This document shows, piece by piece, positions 1-10,500 of a stretch of DNA of 20,714 nucleotides. A model generated the notes under the pieces. That model was not told the origin of the DNA. It did not search any database and saw nothing but the letters and a program-made list of their open reading frames with translations. The DNA comes from a virus. Made by a program: the position numbers and the translations under genes. The stretch lies in IMG/VR virus record IMGVR_UViG_3300042261_002201, positions 1 through 20,714 of that record; one strand, 5' to 3'. The stretch's first letter is position 1. Each line of letters starts with the position of its first letter.

Positions 1-300
1 AGGCGGATCAGACTGACTTCGAGAACAATCTCGACAATATGTACTGGGAGGACCGTCTTGGCGGCAGGTTTAACCGGAAGTGGGAAGACCGTCTAAATGA
101 CCGGAAGATGGATAGAAGACAGGCAGAGGATGAAGCTAGACTTCAAGCACAGGCGGATCAGACTGACTTCGAGAACAATCTCGACAATATGTACTGGGAG
201 GACCGTCTTGGCGGCAGGTTTAACCGGAAGTGGGAAGACCGTCTAAATGACCGGAAGATGGATAGAAGACAGGCAGATGATGAAGCTAGACTTCAAGCAC
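1..300 (+). repeat. 150-bp tandem direct repeat, two visible copies
   Basis: Positions 1-150 and 151-300 are nearly identical; one clear difference is G versus T at 127/277. The unit is a multiple of three and encodes 50 residues rich in Asp, Glu, Arg and Lys, containing MYWEDRLGGRFNRKWEDRLN. The first copy starts at the window edge, so more copies may lie upstream. Near identity implies recent duplication or gene conversion. Confidence 0.95.
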
Positions 301-3300
301 AGATAGACGGGCATTTTCCTGATACTGCCCATGGCAGCACTCCTCCAGTAGATATGCTTACCGGGGACACAGTAGTTCCACAGGACACCCGTTCTGGTAG
401 TAGGTATATTCCGTCCACATACGAGAGAGGGAACTGGAGAGATCTAATCCAGGAGCCAGATAATACCAGACCTTCTCCTGCTATGGATTCAGTTCCAGGA
501 GGTGGAGAACGTCCGTCCATCCCGTCTAGAACTACACCGGATATGCCTCCAGAACCAGATGTGCGTCCGGTAAATAACTGGAGTCACGATATCTCTGATC
601 CACAGATTCGGACCTTAGATGAGTGGAGGTCTAAGTCTGCGGAGCACGGGGTCACACTCAATGCGTTTCGGATTGACAATGGTTCCGATGTGTATGTTCG
701 AAATCCCAGGAATGGGAACACGGTAGCTATTAAGCCGGATGGTTCCATTGCCAGGTTGAACGCAGACGCGAACGCACACATTGACAACCTGGATTATGCA
801 AATCGGCTTGAACCTGTCCGACATAACGATGACGTGCGTGTAGAGATGGAGCAGAAGGCTCGCCATGAAGCCGCGATTGCCGAATCCAGAAGGATCGAAG
901 ACGGATACTATCAGGGACGTGCGCCAAGTGATCCACAGTGGAAGAGGGAGGACGGGAAATGGTATCGGTTGGACGGTGAGAGCAAATGGGTTCGTCATAT
1001 AGCCAAGAAGGGTCTTCCGTCCTCTGTTGAACTGGAAAGGGACAGGAAGATTGGAAATCTGAAACGAATTCGCGGACTGGATGAGGAACCGCAAATGGCG
1101 AGACCGGAGTCAGATGCGGTAGATCCACTGAACGATACAACACCGACCGAGCCGGAAGTGAAAGCATACGAGTCGGCTTCTCCAGCAGAGTCTTCTCCAG
1201 CAGAGTCTTCTCCAGCAGAGTCTTATCCAGCAGAGTCTTATCCAGTAGAGTCTTCTCCAGTAGAGTCTTCTCCAGTAGAGTCTTCTCCAGCAGTGACCGT
1301 GGAGAAGCAATCCATCCCAGTCGTGGATCGGAGTAAGAAAAACTACAAAGAGGCTAATGGAAAGCATGTCAGCATAAGCAAGACAATCACACAATCCGGC
1401 AAGAAGAATGTTGATGTGATCCTGTATGACCCAGACACGCGAGATGTCACTCCAGGATTCCAGATCCGGAGGGGAAGAGACGATAATGGGTGGGCGGTGG
1501 TTAGTAAGGGAGATTGGGTTACTGATTCTCTCGGGAGATCAAAGCAAGAGGAGGTAACTGAGGCCAGGTTTGAAGACCTAAAAGCGGCAAAGGCTTATGC
1601 CGTATCCAGGTTGAATGGGGAGATAAGAAATCCTTCCGATACGATACGTCACGAACCATACACTCCAAAAAAACGTGGTCTTTCTGGGATATCGGACCCA
1701 GTAGAGACCGAAGATGGGTTTCTCAGTGACGGTGCTATGGCAGTAATCCCGAAGACCATGCCGGAGAGCACAAATAAGTTTTCCGTAAACATCCTCGATC
1801 ATCTCGGGATAAGCGATGACCTCACCCCCATAGAGTCAGTATCTCAATATTCCCATCCGGAGTCTCCGACTGAGTATGTTCATGTTGTATCCGAAGGGAA
1901 GCATTCGTTTTACAACCGATTGTATGTGGATCGGGTTATGACGGAGCATCCCGATGCGAATCCCTCTGTATTCCGGAAGACTAAAAAGGACGAGTGGACA
2001 CTGATCTTTACGGACAAGTCCGGAAAGATCGTCGGTGTGGTAATGCCGATGATTATTGAAAAGAGAAGTGGCATTTACAAGGGCGCAGTATCGAGAAGCA
2101 AAGGCACCCCAAAAGACGATTCCACACTCTCCTTCTCCATAAAACCTCCAGACGGGAAAGATCCAGGGATCGATGTGGTTATGGCTAAAGATCGGGCCAA
2201 CGACCCGGACCTGCAATTTTCTCTGAATACTCTGAAGGAGTGGGAGGACGTACATCGGAGAGAGCGGATCAAGAGGGATATTGACCCGGACACTGTTGTG
2301 GAGCACGTCGAGAAGATTGGAAGACTTGGAAGGATACTCAATGAAAGACCGGATCTACTGGAAGAGGAGGGAACCGGTAACCCTATCCGCAAAAATATTG
2401 AATACGGTAAATCGGGTGATCTAAACACGAACTGTCAGAGACGCTTCGAGTACAAGGCGGATATCGAACGGATTGAAAAGAAGCTCGAACGGCTCATGAC
2501 TCCCGATGAGATGTTCGGTCTATCCGCCCTGCTGAAATCCCAGGGCAAGCTAGCTCCGTGCGTCTACTGCTATGTAGAGGGCGCTAGAAGACAATGGAAT
2601 GGAGTAATGCATGCATACGAGCAAAGGCGTGCTGACGCCTTTGCCTACATGGATAAGAATGGAAAGCCGACGGTAGAAGACCTCGGGCAGGCTATTATCG
2701 AAAAGTGGGACAAGAAGGCAGGAATAAAGATACTCAAAGACCTGATCGATGAATGGTTTGAGAGTACCTCCAATGGGGAGAAGCCGTATCATTTCACCAC
2801 CCGATTGATTGCGGACTCGGAGTTTCGAACAAGCGAGTTTGAGCGAGACCCAAGATCCGTCGAAGTGTACAAAACTGCCGTTAAATACGCCACTGTAAGA
2901 TCGCTTGCCAATACGCCTAAACCGTTCGATCCTTACCGGGGACAGTTTTTCGCTGTGAAAGGCAAGGCCAGGCATCTCCAATCCATTCGTGCCGGATGGA
3001 GGTTCTTCTCAACCACCGATGCACAAGTCAATCACATCCCGGATCTCATGCAGATGGTGGTTGACCTGGCACTGATGGGGGATAAGGCACATGCCTACAC
3101 GAAGGAACCATGGTTTGTGAACGTCTTTGGTGAGACGGGCATGAAGATCAATATGTCTATCTTTGCCGAGGGTGGATTGAATGGGGAGCCCATACGCGAG
3201 CCTGTCGCCGGCAACAACGGTATGGCATGGAGTGAAGCTAGAGCACTGAGGGACAAGTTTGATAATGCCGGAACCATCTTTGTCGCTACAAACGATGCAC

Positions 3301-6300
3301 AGATTCGGTGGGCACTCGATCAGTCGTGGATTGACATGATTATCCCGTGGCACCGTTCCGGCATTTCGGAGGCTCAAGGTAAAGCCCTTGGATATACGGA
3401 TTACTCCGGGGTCCAACATGAAAAATGGATAGACGGCAGCAACAAAGGTAAGCCTCCAAAGATCTTTGAGAACCAGCACAAAAACGATCTGGCGACATAC
3501 AGGAGAATCCTGGAGGAAAAAGGACTTCGACCGAAGTTTGAGGATTTCTACGATCACCCAAACTACATGAAGCTCGTAATCGATGCGACACGTCCCGAGA
3601 TTGAGCAAAAGCCGGTAAAACCCAACTTCGATTACAAGTACGCAGAGCAGACCATACGGGACTGGCAGAAAGCGGGTGGGTATTCCTTGGCGCAGGCTGG
3701 AAGCCAGGAGATTGTGGATGCCATGCTTGCCAAGATTCGAAACAAAGAACCAATGTTTTCACAGAAGTCCATCCTTCCGGAAGAGACTAAGGCACTGGAA
3801 GGAATGGTAGCCTCCGATCTGGAAGCTGGTCTGAAGGATACTGCGCGTTCGTGGGAGTCGGCACTCCCTGGCGGTTTCAATATCGTGCAGTCCGAGAGTG
3901 AACTTCCCAGTAATTACCGTGGAAGGATCATGAGTTACGGTCAAGAAAGCAGGGTGGAAGCCTTCTACGATCCCAAGACCAAGTCTGTGTGGATGATAGC
4001 CGACAATATCTCCGATATCGATCGGGCAAAGAGTAGAGCCATACACGAGGTCATAGGTCATCACGGGGTTGATACCATCCTGAAGAAGGGCGGGGACAGG
4101 TTCTTTAATGACTTGTTCGTTGCCAAGAACAAGGAGATCCTGGATTACATTGAGAAGAACAGATCGGATATAGATCCAAACGCTAACAGAGTGCAGGCCG
4201 CCAAGGAGTGGTTTGCGGATGAGATTGCGGCTGGAAGGCATCAGAGCAAAGGATTGGTTGGATGGTGGAACCGGTTTGTTCGTCTGTTCAATGAAGGACT
4301 GAGGAAGTTCGGGTTCGACATGAAGTTGGCCGACTCCGAGATTTCGGACATCGCCACGAGAGCATGGCAGTACGTAGAAGAGCGTTCCATGCCTTTCGGT
4401 ATGGAACTGAGTAGTGGACCGGAGATGGGAAAGATTCGCGGCGATGTGGATCTTCAGACTTCTCTTGCTACCGATCGTGCATCAAAAGCAGAACGTCCGG
4501 AACCGGGTGCTCCAGCATCCAAGCTGACAGAGAACTCCCTGGTGAATGGAATTACCATGGGCCAGGTCGAGAATCTGATTCTGTCTGGCAATAAAGGGAT
4601 ACGGGACGAACTTAGGAATATCCTGAATGCCAGGGTGGAGACCGAAGGATCGGATGGTAGGAACACGTTCCAGGATTGGATGAATCCGGCTAAGGTAGGT
4701 TCCAGAATTTACGCAGAATTGCTAAAGAACGGAATGTCCGGGAAAGAAGCCAGGACGCATCTCTCTGACCTCATGAAAGACTACGAGACAAAGTACAATG
4801 AAGTCCTCGGGAAGGAACCAGATCTCCAGTTCTCCATAAACGCGCAGTCCATCAAAGATAAAGCCAAAGAGGCGGTCAATAACCTGGATGAGCGCCTAAT
4901 GAAGCCTGACAGGCTAGGGACCGAGAAGTTCTACCAGGAAACCGTAAAGCCGGTACTGGGAAATTCTGTTAGTGGGTTCAAGGATCTGGTTACCAGGATG
5001 ACTCATGCGGTAGTTCCAAGAAAGGGAGTCCCGCAGGACTTTCTTGACTCTGCCATGAAGATGCTTGGAACCAGGGAGAAGACCGACTTCATCATTGAAT
5101 CCACACTGAACAAGATGGAAGAGATGATGTGGACAAAGGACCGGGAGGCTTCCGGTAAAAGTACAGATGATCTGTCGGCAAAGATCGCATCGGCGGTCAC
5201 AGGGAAGAAGGTCATGGATACCCTGTCGCGTGAGGAGCAGATCGCCTTCGTGGACAGGATCAAGCGTGGGGAGAAGCAACCCAATGAAGATCTTCAGGCA
5301 GTAGCAGACTTCATGCGAAAGATGGAGGACTACTGGTACGGAGAAGCGAGAAGACTCAACCCAAGCCTGAAGTGGAAGCAAAACCACTACAGGGTATTGT
5401 GGAAGGTGATCCCGGGTTCCATGGAAGATGGATTCGGTGGATTGTTTCGGAAACCGCTTCCAGGGTCCAAGGGATTCACCAAGCAATCCACACTGGTTGA
5501 TATGTCCGACGGTATTGCCAAGGGTGGAGTACCGTATTCCTACAATCCGGTTACGATGTGGCGTGTCGCAATGGAAGACCTCACGAAGTACGTCACTGCC
5601 AACCGAATGATGGAAGAAGGTAAGGATCTCGGGTACTTCAAGTTTGTCAGAGAATTCAGTAAGCCTCCGGAGGGATTCGTTAAGGTGGATGACCCGATGT
5701 TTAGGGTGTATTTCCAGCCCAAGATGACCCAAAAGGAGATGGCGGAAAAGGGAATCACCGATACGAAAGATGCCAGAAAAGGGATGATTACCAAGGCCGG
5801 GGAATGGTACGCAGAACCCAATGCAGCAAGGCTTCTGAATAACTACATCAGTCGGGATCTGATTCGTGAGGTTCCAGCCGGTAGGGCACTTATGGCTCTA
5901 AAGAACATTACCACGGCAGTGGAACTTGGTCTTTCCGCATTCCACTTTGTGTTCGAGACGTTGGACACGGTGGGTTCAGCAGTAGGTCTTGGGCTGGACA
6001 AGATGTGGAATAGAGGTGTTCTGAAAGGTGATTCCACAGCTACGGTAGAAGGGTTCAGGGATATTATCCGTGCGCCTATAACTCCGATCACTTATGCCAA
6101 GATTGGCGGTAGGGCCATCAAGTACCTATCGGAGAAGGCCGAGTTCATGAAGACGAAGGAGGGGAAGTGGTTCTTGGAGAAGGTTCCGGATGCGGAGATG
6201 TTTCTGGACGATATGTTCAACGCCGGCGGAAGATTGGCAATGGCTCAGGATTACAAGATCAACTCTATTGGAACGTTCCGCCAGAACCTGAAGGCCAATA

Positions 6301-7550
6301 ACTACATCGGGACCACCATGAGATTGATCCCTGCCTTGAGCGAGGCGATGATGAAGCCGCTCTTCGAGACGTACATTCCAAGGCTCAAGGTTGGGATGTT
6401 CCTGACCGAGTACGCGAATGCTCTTGCGAAGAATTCAGAGAAGATTGGAACCGGCAAGTTCACCAGGGGCCAAGTTGCGCGTAAGCTGTGGGATTCGGTA
6501 GAGAACCGACTTGGCGAGATGAACTTCGATACGCTCTTCTGGAATCGCACATTCAAGAGCGCGATGCAGCTCATGACCCGTTCGGTTACCTGGAAGTTAG
6601 GAAACTTCCGGTCGATGGGAGGAGCTTTCCTCGGGCAAGCCGCTGAACTGGTTGCGGCCATCAAGGATAGGAGACCCCCTGAGCTTCAGAGCAATATGGC
6701 TTGGTTGCTCGGGATGAGTGCGGTAACCGCCACGATTGGGACAATCATTCAACAAATGGCTACCGGGAAGCCTCCAAAGGATCTGAAGGATCTCATCTAT
6801 CCACAGATTGATCCCAACGACCCGGATGTGCGTATCAGCCTTCCAACCTACTGGAAGGATCTTGTTCATGCAAAGCATGATCCTGTAAAGTACGTAAAGA
6901 GCTCCGCTTCCGGGTGGATTGGCAAGATGGCGGAAATATGGGACAATAAGGACTTCTACGGGGTAGAAGTTGTACATAAAGACGATCCTGTCCCACTCAA
7001 AACTTGGGACGCATTGAAACACATGGTTCCTCTTCCGTTCTCGGTTCAGGGCTTTATGCAGATGAAGGAAAAGCACGAACCGGCGCACAAGATGGTTTCT
7101 GGGTTCCTCGGTTTTGGGCAAGCTCCGAAGTATATCTCGAAAACCCCGGCGGAAACGCTTATGGACGAAATGCTGCAAGCAAAGATGCCGGTAGGGACTA
7201 GAACTGCGCACGAGTTCGAGAAGACCAGAATGATTCAATCTATCCGCAGAGATCTTAGGTCTGGAAACAATGCCGAGGCAGATAGAACTATCCAGGAAGG
7301 CATTCTGAATGGAAAGTTGACAAAACGGGATCTTGTGAATCTATATCGATCTGGAAACGAACTACCCATTGCGACGAGGTTCAGGCATCTCAATATCGAT
7401 GAGTCCTTGAAGGTATGGGAAGCAGCCGACGCCGATGAACGCAAGATTTTGCGACCAATTCTGTTCAAGAAGGGCGGAAACATTAAGAACGCAGAGCCGG
7501 AACATCGGGACGATTTACGGGATCGATTCAGGAAGGCCATGGAGGGATAA
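3..7550 (+). CDS. Giant phage large polyvalent-type protein, 5' partial
   Basis: The frame is open through the left edge, so the true start lies upstream; the first internal ATG is at 39 (residue 1 below). From there 2503 residues are visible. In order: charged 50-residue tandem repeats (1-88); a Pro/Ser-rich disordered stretch with a pentapeptide repeat (380-419); a domain with C799 and a C841-x-x-C844 pair inside PCVYCYVEGAR (about 730-1230); a zincin-like motif HEVIGHHG at 1336-1343 with E1390 in a downstream helix; and a long helical C-terminus with hydrophobic segments near 1962-1985 and 2221-2243. Short linkers resembling DLQFS separate the blocks. This layout matches large polyvalent proteins of phages, thought to be packaged in the virion and delivered with the DNA. 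That role is inferred. The stop lies 3 nt before the tail fibre start, suggesting one late operon. Confidence 0.75.
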   Translation, partial: ADQTDFENNLDNMYWEDRLGGRFNRKWEDRLNDRKMDRRQAEDEARLQAQADQTDFENNLDNMYWEDRLGGRFNRKWEDRLNDRKMDRRQADDEARLQAQIDGHFPDTAHGSTPPVDMLTGDTVVPQDTRSGSRYIPSTYERGNWRDLIQEPDNTRPSPAMDSVPGGGERPSIPSRTTPDMPPEPDVRPVNNWSHDISDPQIRTLDEWRSKSAEHGVTLNAFRIDNGSDVYVRNPRNGNTVAIKPDGSIARLNADANAHIDNLDYANRLEPVRHNDDVRVEMEQKARHEAAIAESRRIEDGYYQGRAPSDPQWKREDGKWYRLDGESKWVRHIAKKGLPSSVELERDRKIGNLKRIRGLDEEPQMARPESDAVDPLNDTTPTEPEVKAYESASPAESSPAESSPAESYPAESYPVESSPVESSPVESSPAVTVEKQSIPVVDRSKKNYKEANGKHVSISKTITQSGKKNVDVILYDPDTRDVTPGFQIRRGRDDNGWAVVSKGDWVTDSLGRSKQEEVTEARFEDLKAAKAYAVSRLNGEIRNPSDTIRHEPYTPKKRGLSGISDPVETEDGFLSDGAMAVIPKTMPESTNKFSVNILDHLGISDDLTPIESVSQYSHPESPTEYVHVVSEGKHSFYNRLYVDRVMTEHPDANPSVFRKTKKDEWTLIFTDKSGKIVGVVMPMIIEKRSGIYKGAVSRSKGTPKDDSTLSFSIKPPDGKDPGIDVVMAKDRANDPDLQFSLNTLKEWEDVHRRERIKRDIDPDTVVEHVEKIGRLGRILNERPDLLEEEGTGNPIRKNIEYGKSGDLNTNCQRRFEYKADIERIEKKLERLMTPDEMFGLSALLKSQGKLAPCVYCYVEGARRQWNGVMHAYEQRRADAFAYMDKNGKPTVEDLGQAIIEKWDKKAGIKILKDLIDEWFESTSNGEKPYHFTTRLIADSEFRTSEFERDPRSVEVYKTAVKYATVRSLANTPKPFDPYRGQFFAVKGKARHLQSIRAGWRFFSTTDAQVNHIPDLMQMVVDLALMGDKAHAYTKEPWFVNVFGETGMKINMSIFAEGGLNGEPIREPVAGNNGMAWSEARALRDKFDNAGTIFVATNDAQIRWALDQSWIDMIIPWHRSGISEAQGKALGYTDYSGVQHEKWIDGSNKGKPPKIFENQHKNDLATYRRILEEKGLRPKFEDFYDHPNYMKLVIDATRPEIEQKPVKPNFDYKYAEQTIRDWQKAGGYSLAQAGSQEIVDAMLAKIRNKEPMFSQKSILPEETKALEGMVASDLEAGLKDTARSWESALPGGFNIVQSESELPSNYRGRIMSYGQESRVEAFYDPKTKSVWMIADNISDIDRAKSRAIHEVIGHHGVDTILKKGGDRFFNDLFVAKNKEILDYIEKNRSDIDPNANRVQAAKEWFADEIAAGRHQSKGLVGWWNRFVRLFNEGLRKFGFDMKLADSEISDIATRAWQYVEERSMPFGMELSSGPEMGKIRGDVDLQTSLATDRASKAERPEPGAPASKLTENSLVNGITMGQVENLILSGNKGIRDELRNILNARVETEGSDGRNTFQDWMNPAKVGSRIYAELLKNGMSGKEARTHLSDLMKDYETKYNEVLGKEPDLQFSINAQSIKDKAKEAVNNLDERLMKPDRLGTEKFYQETVKPVLGNSVSGFKDLVTRMTHAVVPRKGVPQDFLDSAMKMLGTREKTDFIIESTLNKMEEMMWTKDREASGKSTDDLSAKIASAVTGKKVMDTLSREEQIAFVDRIKRGEKQPNEDLQAVADFMRKMEDYWYGEARRLNPSLKWKQNHYRVLWKVIPGSMEDGFGGLFRKPLPGSKGFTKQSTLVDMSDGIAKGGVPYSYNPVTMWRVAMEDLTKYVTANRMMEEGKDLGYFKFVREFSKPPEGFVKVDDPMFRVYFQPKMTQKEMAEKGITDTKDARKGMITKAGEWYAEPNAARLLNNYISRDLIREVPAGRALMALKNITTAVELGLSAFHFVFETLDTVGSAVGLGLDKMWNRGVLKGDSTATVEGFRDIIRAPITPITYAKIGGRAIKYLSEKAEFMKTKEGKWFLEKVPDAEMFLDDMFNAGGRLAMAQDYKINSIGTFRQNLKANNYIGTTMRLIPALSEAMMKPLFETYIPRLKVGMFLTEYANALAKNSEKIGTGKFTRGQVARKLWDSVENRLGEMNFDTLFWNRTFKSAMQLMTRSVTWKLGNFRSMGGAFLGQAAELVAAIKDRRPPELQSNMAWLLGMSAVTATIGTIIQQMATGKPPKDLKDLIYPQIDPNDPDVRISLPTYWKDLVHAKHDPVKYVKSSASGWIGKMAEIWDNKDFYGVEVVHKDDPVPLKTWDALKHMVPLPFSVQGFMQMKEKHEPAHKMVSGFLGFGQAPKYISKTPAETLMDEMLQAKMPVGTRTAHEFEKTRMIQSIRRDLRSGNNAEADRTIQEGILNGKLTKRDLVNLYRSGNELPIATRFRHLNIDESLKVWEAADADERKILRPILFKKGGNIKNAEPEHRDDLRDRFRKAMEG
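1176..1295 (+). repeat. 15-bp tandem repeat, eight units
   Basis: Eight consecutive 15-nt units of the type TCTTCTCCAGCAGAG encode (S/A)-(S/Y)-P-(A/V)-E, residues 380-419 of the giant protein. Variants (TCC/TAT, GCA/GTA) occur in adjacent blocks, as expected from stepwise slippage. The segment is probably a flexible, disordered spacer. Confidence 0.93.
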
Positions 7551-7553
7551 GGG

Positions 7554-10500
7554 ATGTCACTTTCCGCTACGTATGTTTCATCGTATCAATTCACGGTAGA
7601 TTTAGACCAGACCGGGTCTTTTGTTCCTGGCCGATCCGTTCGAATGAACTGTGGGGTAGACGGGTACAAGTATGGGTACGTGGACAGTTCTGCATATTCC
7701 ACGCTTACCACGGTAACACTTCTTTCGTCCGAGTCGGATGCGCTCACAGAGAACCTGGAATCTGTGGACTACAGTTCCGTTAAGCCCGATTCTACCAACA
7801 CCGGTAACCTTGGGATACACGTACCGATTATGCTTAGAGGCTGGGTTTCCGGCTTGGTGATTTCGATCAAAGATTCTGATGAGATCTATATCTCCAGTGG
7901 TGGAATTCACATCAGCGACGGAACATACGAGCGAGTGTACTTGTCCCCGTCTGTCATTACGAAACAGCTCACCGGTCTTAGTGTGAGCACCCGCTATGCT
8001 GTTTACCTGAAGCCTCCAACGTCAGGACTTACGATCTCATCGGATTGTGTGGAATACTCGTCTACGCTTGCCGCGGAGAGTGCATCGAAGCAGGGTTGGT
8101 ATCATCCGTCCAATACAACATGGAGGTGTATCGGATATGTCACAACCGACTCCGGTGGGTTGATAACCAGCAGGGAAGTGTTGGGTGGTGCTGTTCTGAC
8201 TGGGCGCACCTACGGACAGATATTGTGTGGAGGGACTGGTTCCGGCGAGAACCTTACTTTCACTTCCACTTCGAATGCTACGAAGGGAAGTATCCTGTTT
8301 GGAAGTTCAGGATACGATGAGGCAAACAATAGGCTTGGGGTTGGGACTTCCGCTCCGTCCTCCAGGTTGCATTCTCTTGCAACGACGGAGCAATTGAGGC
8401 TTGGGTACGATGCCAGCAACTACAATGCGTTTACCGTAGGATCTACAGGATCTCTCACGATTGCAGCTACCGGTACTAACCCGAGTATTACACTTACTCC
8501 TGGTGGTACTGGAGTTGTTGCTGCTTCTTCTAATTTGACTATTACAGGATCTTCTAATTCAATTGCTACAGTTGGTTCTGAGTTAATTAGTGCATCGGAT
8601 GATAGAACGTTTGCATCGGATACTGGAGCTTGGACGAAAGGTGCGAACTGGACTATCGGATCTGGTGTTGCTACGCATACTGCTGGTGCGAACAATCTAA
8701 CTTATACTGGATTAACACCGACTGCTGGAGCATCGTATCAGATTAAAGCTACGGTAGTGACTACCGTAGCAGGAACGCTTACTCCTCAAATTGGTGGTGT
8801 AAGTGGCTCTGCTGTTGGACAGTCAACTGGAACATTAACGCAGCATGTTTGGGTTATTGTCGGTACGAATACTACGCAATTCTCTTTCGTTCCAAGCAGT
8901 GCTTGGGCAGGAACAATCGATGATGTAACGATTACGCAGATTACTCCGAGCACTTCGATTCTGAATCTTAAGAACAGTGACGCTACGTCTGGTCCTGAAT
9001 TTCGGTCTGGTGGTTCTGGAATAAATGTAACTGCTATCGGTATTGATTCTGGAAAGCATAGAATAACTGGATCTAATGCTGCTACGCTGATTGGTTATCG
9101 TGCTGGTTATTTATCTACTACCGGGGCTCAAACAGCAATAGGTCATCAATCTGGTTATTCCAATACTACTGGAACTCAAACAGCAATAGGTCATCAGGCT
9201 GGTTATTCCAATACAACCGGAAATCAAACAGCAATAGGATATCAATCTGGTTATTCCAATACTACTGGATATCAAACAGCAATAGGATATCAATCTGGTT
9301 ATTCCAATACTACTGGATATCAAACAGCAATAGGACAATCTGCTGGTTATTACAATACTACTGGAGCTCAAACAGCAATAGGATATTCTGCTGGTTATTA
9401 CAATACTACTGGAACTCAAACAGCAATAGGACATGTTGCTGGTTATTCCAATACTACTGGATATCAAACAGCAATAGGACAATCTGCTGGTTATTCCAAC
9501 ACCACTGGGTATCAAACAGCACTAGGATATCAGGCTGGTTATTCCAATACTACTGGAACCCAAACAGCAATAGGATATCAGGCTGGTTATTCCAATACTA
9601 CTGGATATCAAACAGCAATAGGACATCTTGCTGGTTATTCCAATACTACTGGAACCCAAACAGCAATAGGATATTATTCAGACCATTTAGCACCAACAGC
9701 AATAACGACTTCCAATGCTGTAGCATATGCTGGATCTGGAGTAGATGCAGGAACACATAGGTATAGGGTAGTGTTTGTACTAACTGGAGGTGATACCGCA
9801 GGTTCTGATTCCAAATCAGTAACAACTACTTCAGATAATGACCAAGTTGATTTATCTGGAATACCTACTTACGTTGGACCCAAGACGTGTACGGCAAGGA
9901 AGATCTACCGTACCAAGGCAACATCAAGTTCGTCACCGTACTATTTAGTAGCAACTATTTCTGATAATACGACAACTACCTATTCGGATACTACTCCAGA
10001 TGCATCAATCAGCACATTACTTCCTTCACCAAATGCAATGGCTATTGGATATCAGGCTAAAACCATATTCTCGAATGATGTAGTATTCGGTTCAGATACT
10101 GGTCCTGCATCCAATATATACTTTGGTAAAGGCATCTACAGTGCTACTCCAACAACTACTACCATCTATGGGACTGGCGGATTAGGTACAGACATTGCTG
10201 GTGCTGGTCTGTATCTAGCTGGTGGGAAAGGTACTGGAACTGGCAATGGTGGTGACGTACGAATTCAGGTAGCACTTCCAGGATCTAGCGGTACTACTGA
10301 AAACAGTCTTACGGATGTACTAAATGTAATTGGATCTACTGGATATGTTGGAATAGGAACTGCAACGGCTTCGGCCAAGCTTCATTCTCTTGCAACGACC
10401 GAGCAATTGCGGCTTGGATATGATGCCAGCAACTACAATGCGTTTACAGTAGGATCTACAGGATCTCTCACGATTGCAGCTACCGGTACTAACCCGAGTA

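Noticed and set aside
4044-4067. Classic HExxH zinc protease motif
   Set aside because: The spacing is HExxGHH, one residue longer; it is reported as a variant rather than a canonical site.
9103-9678. CRISPR-like array of regular 48-bp repeats
   Set aside because: There are no unique spacers. The repeats are contiguous, in frame, and encode adhesin-like units within a long fibre gene.
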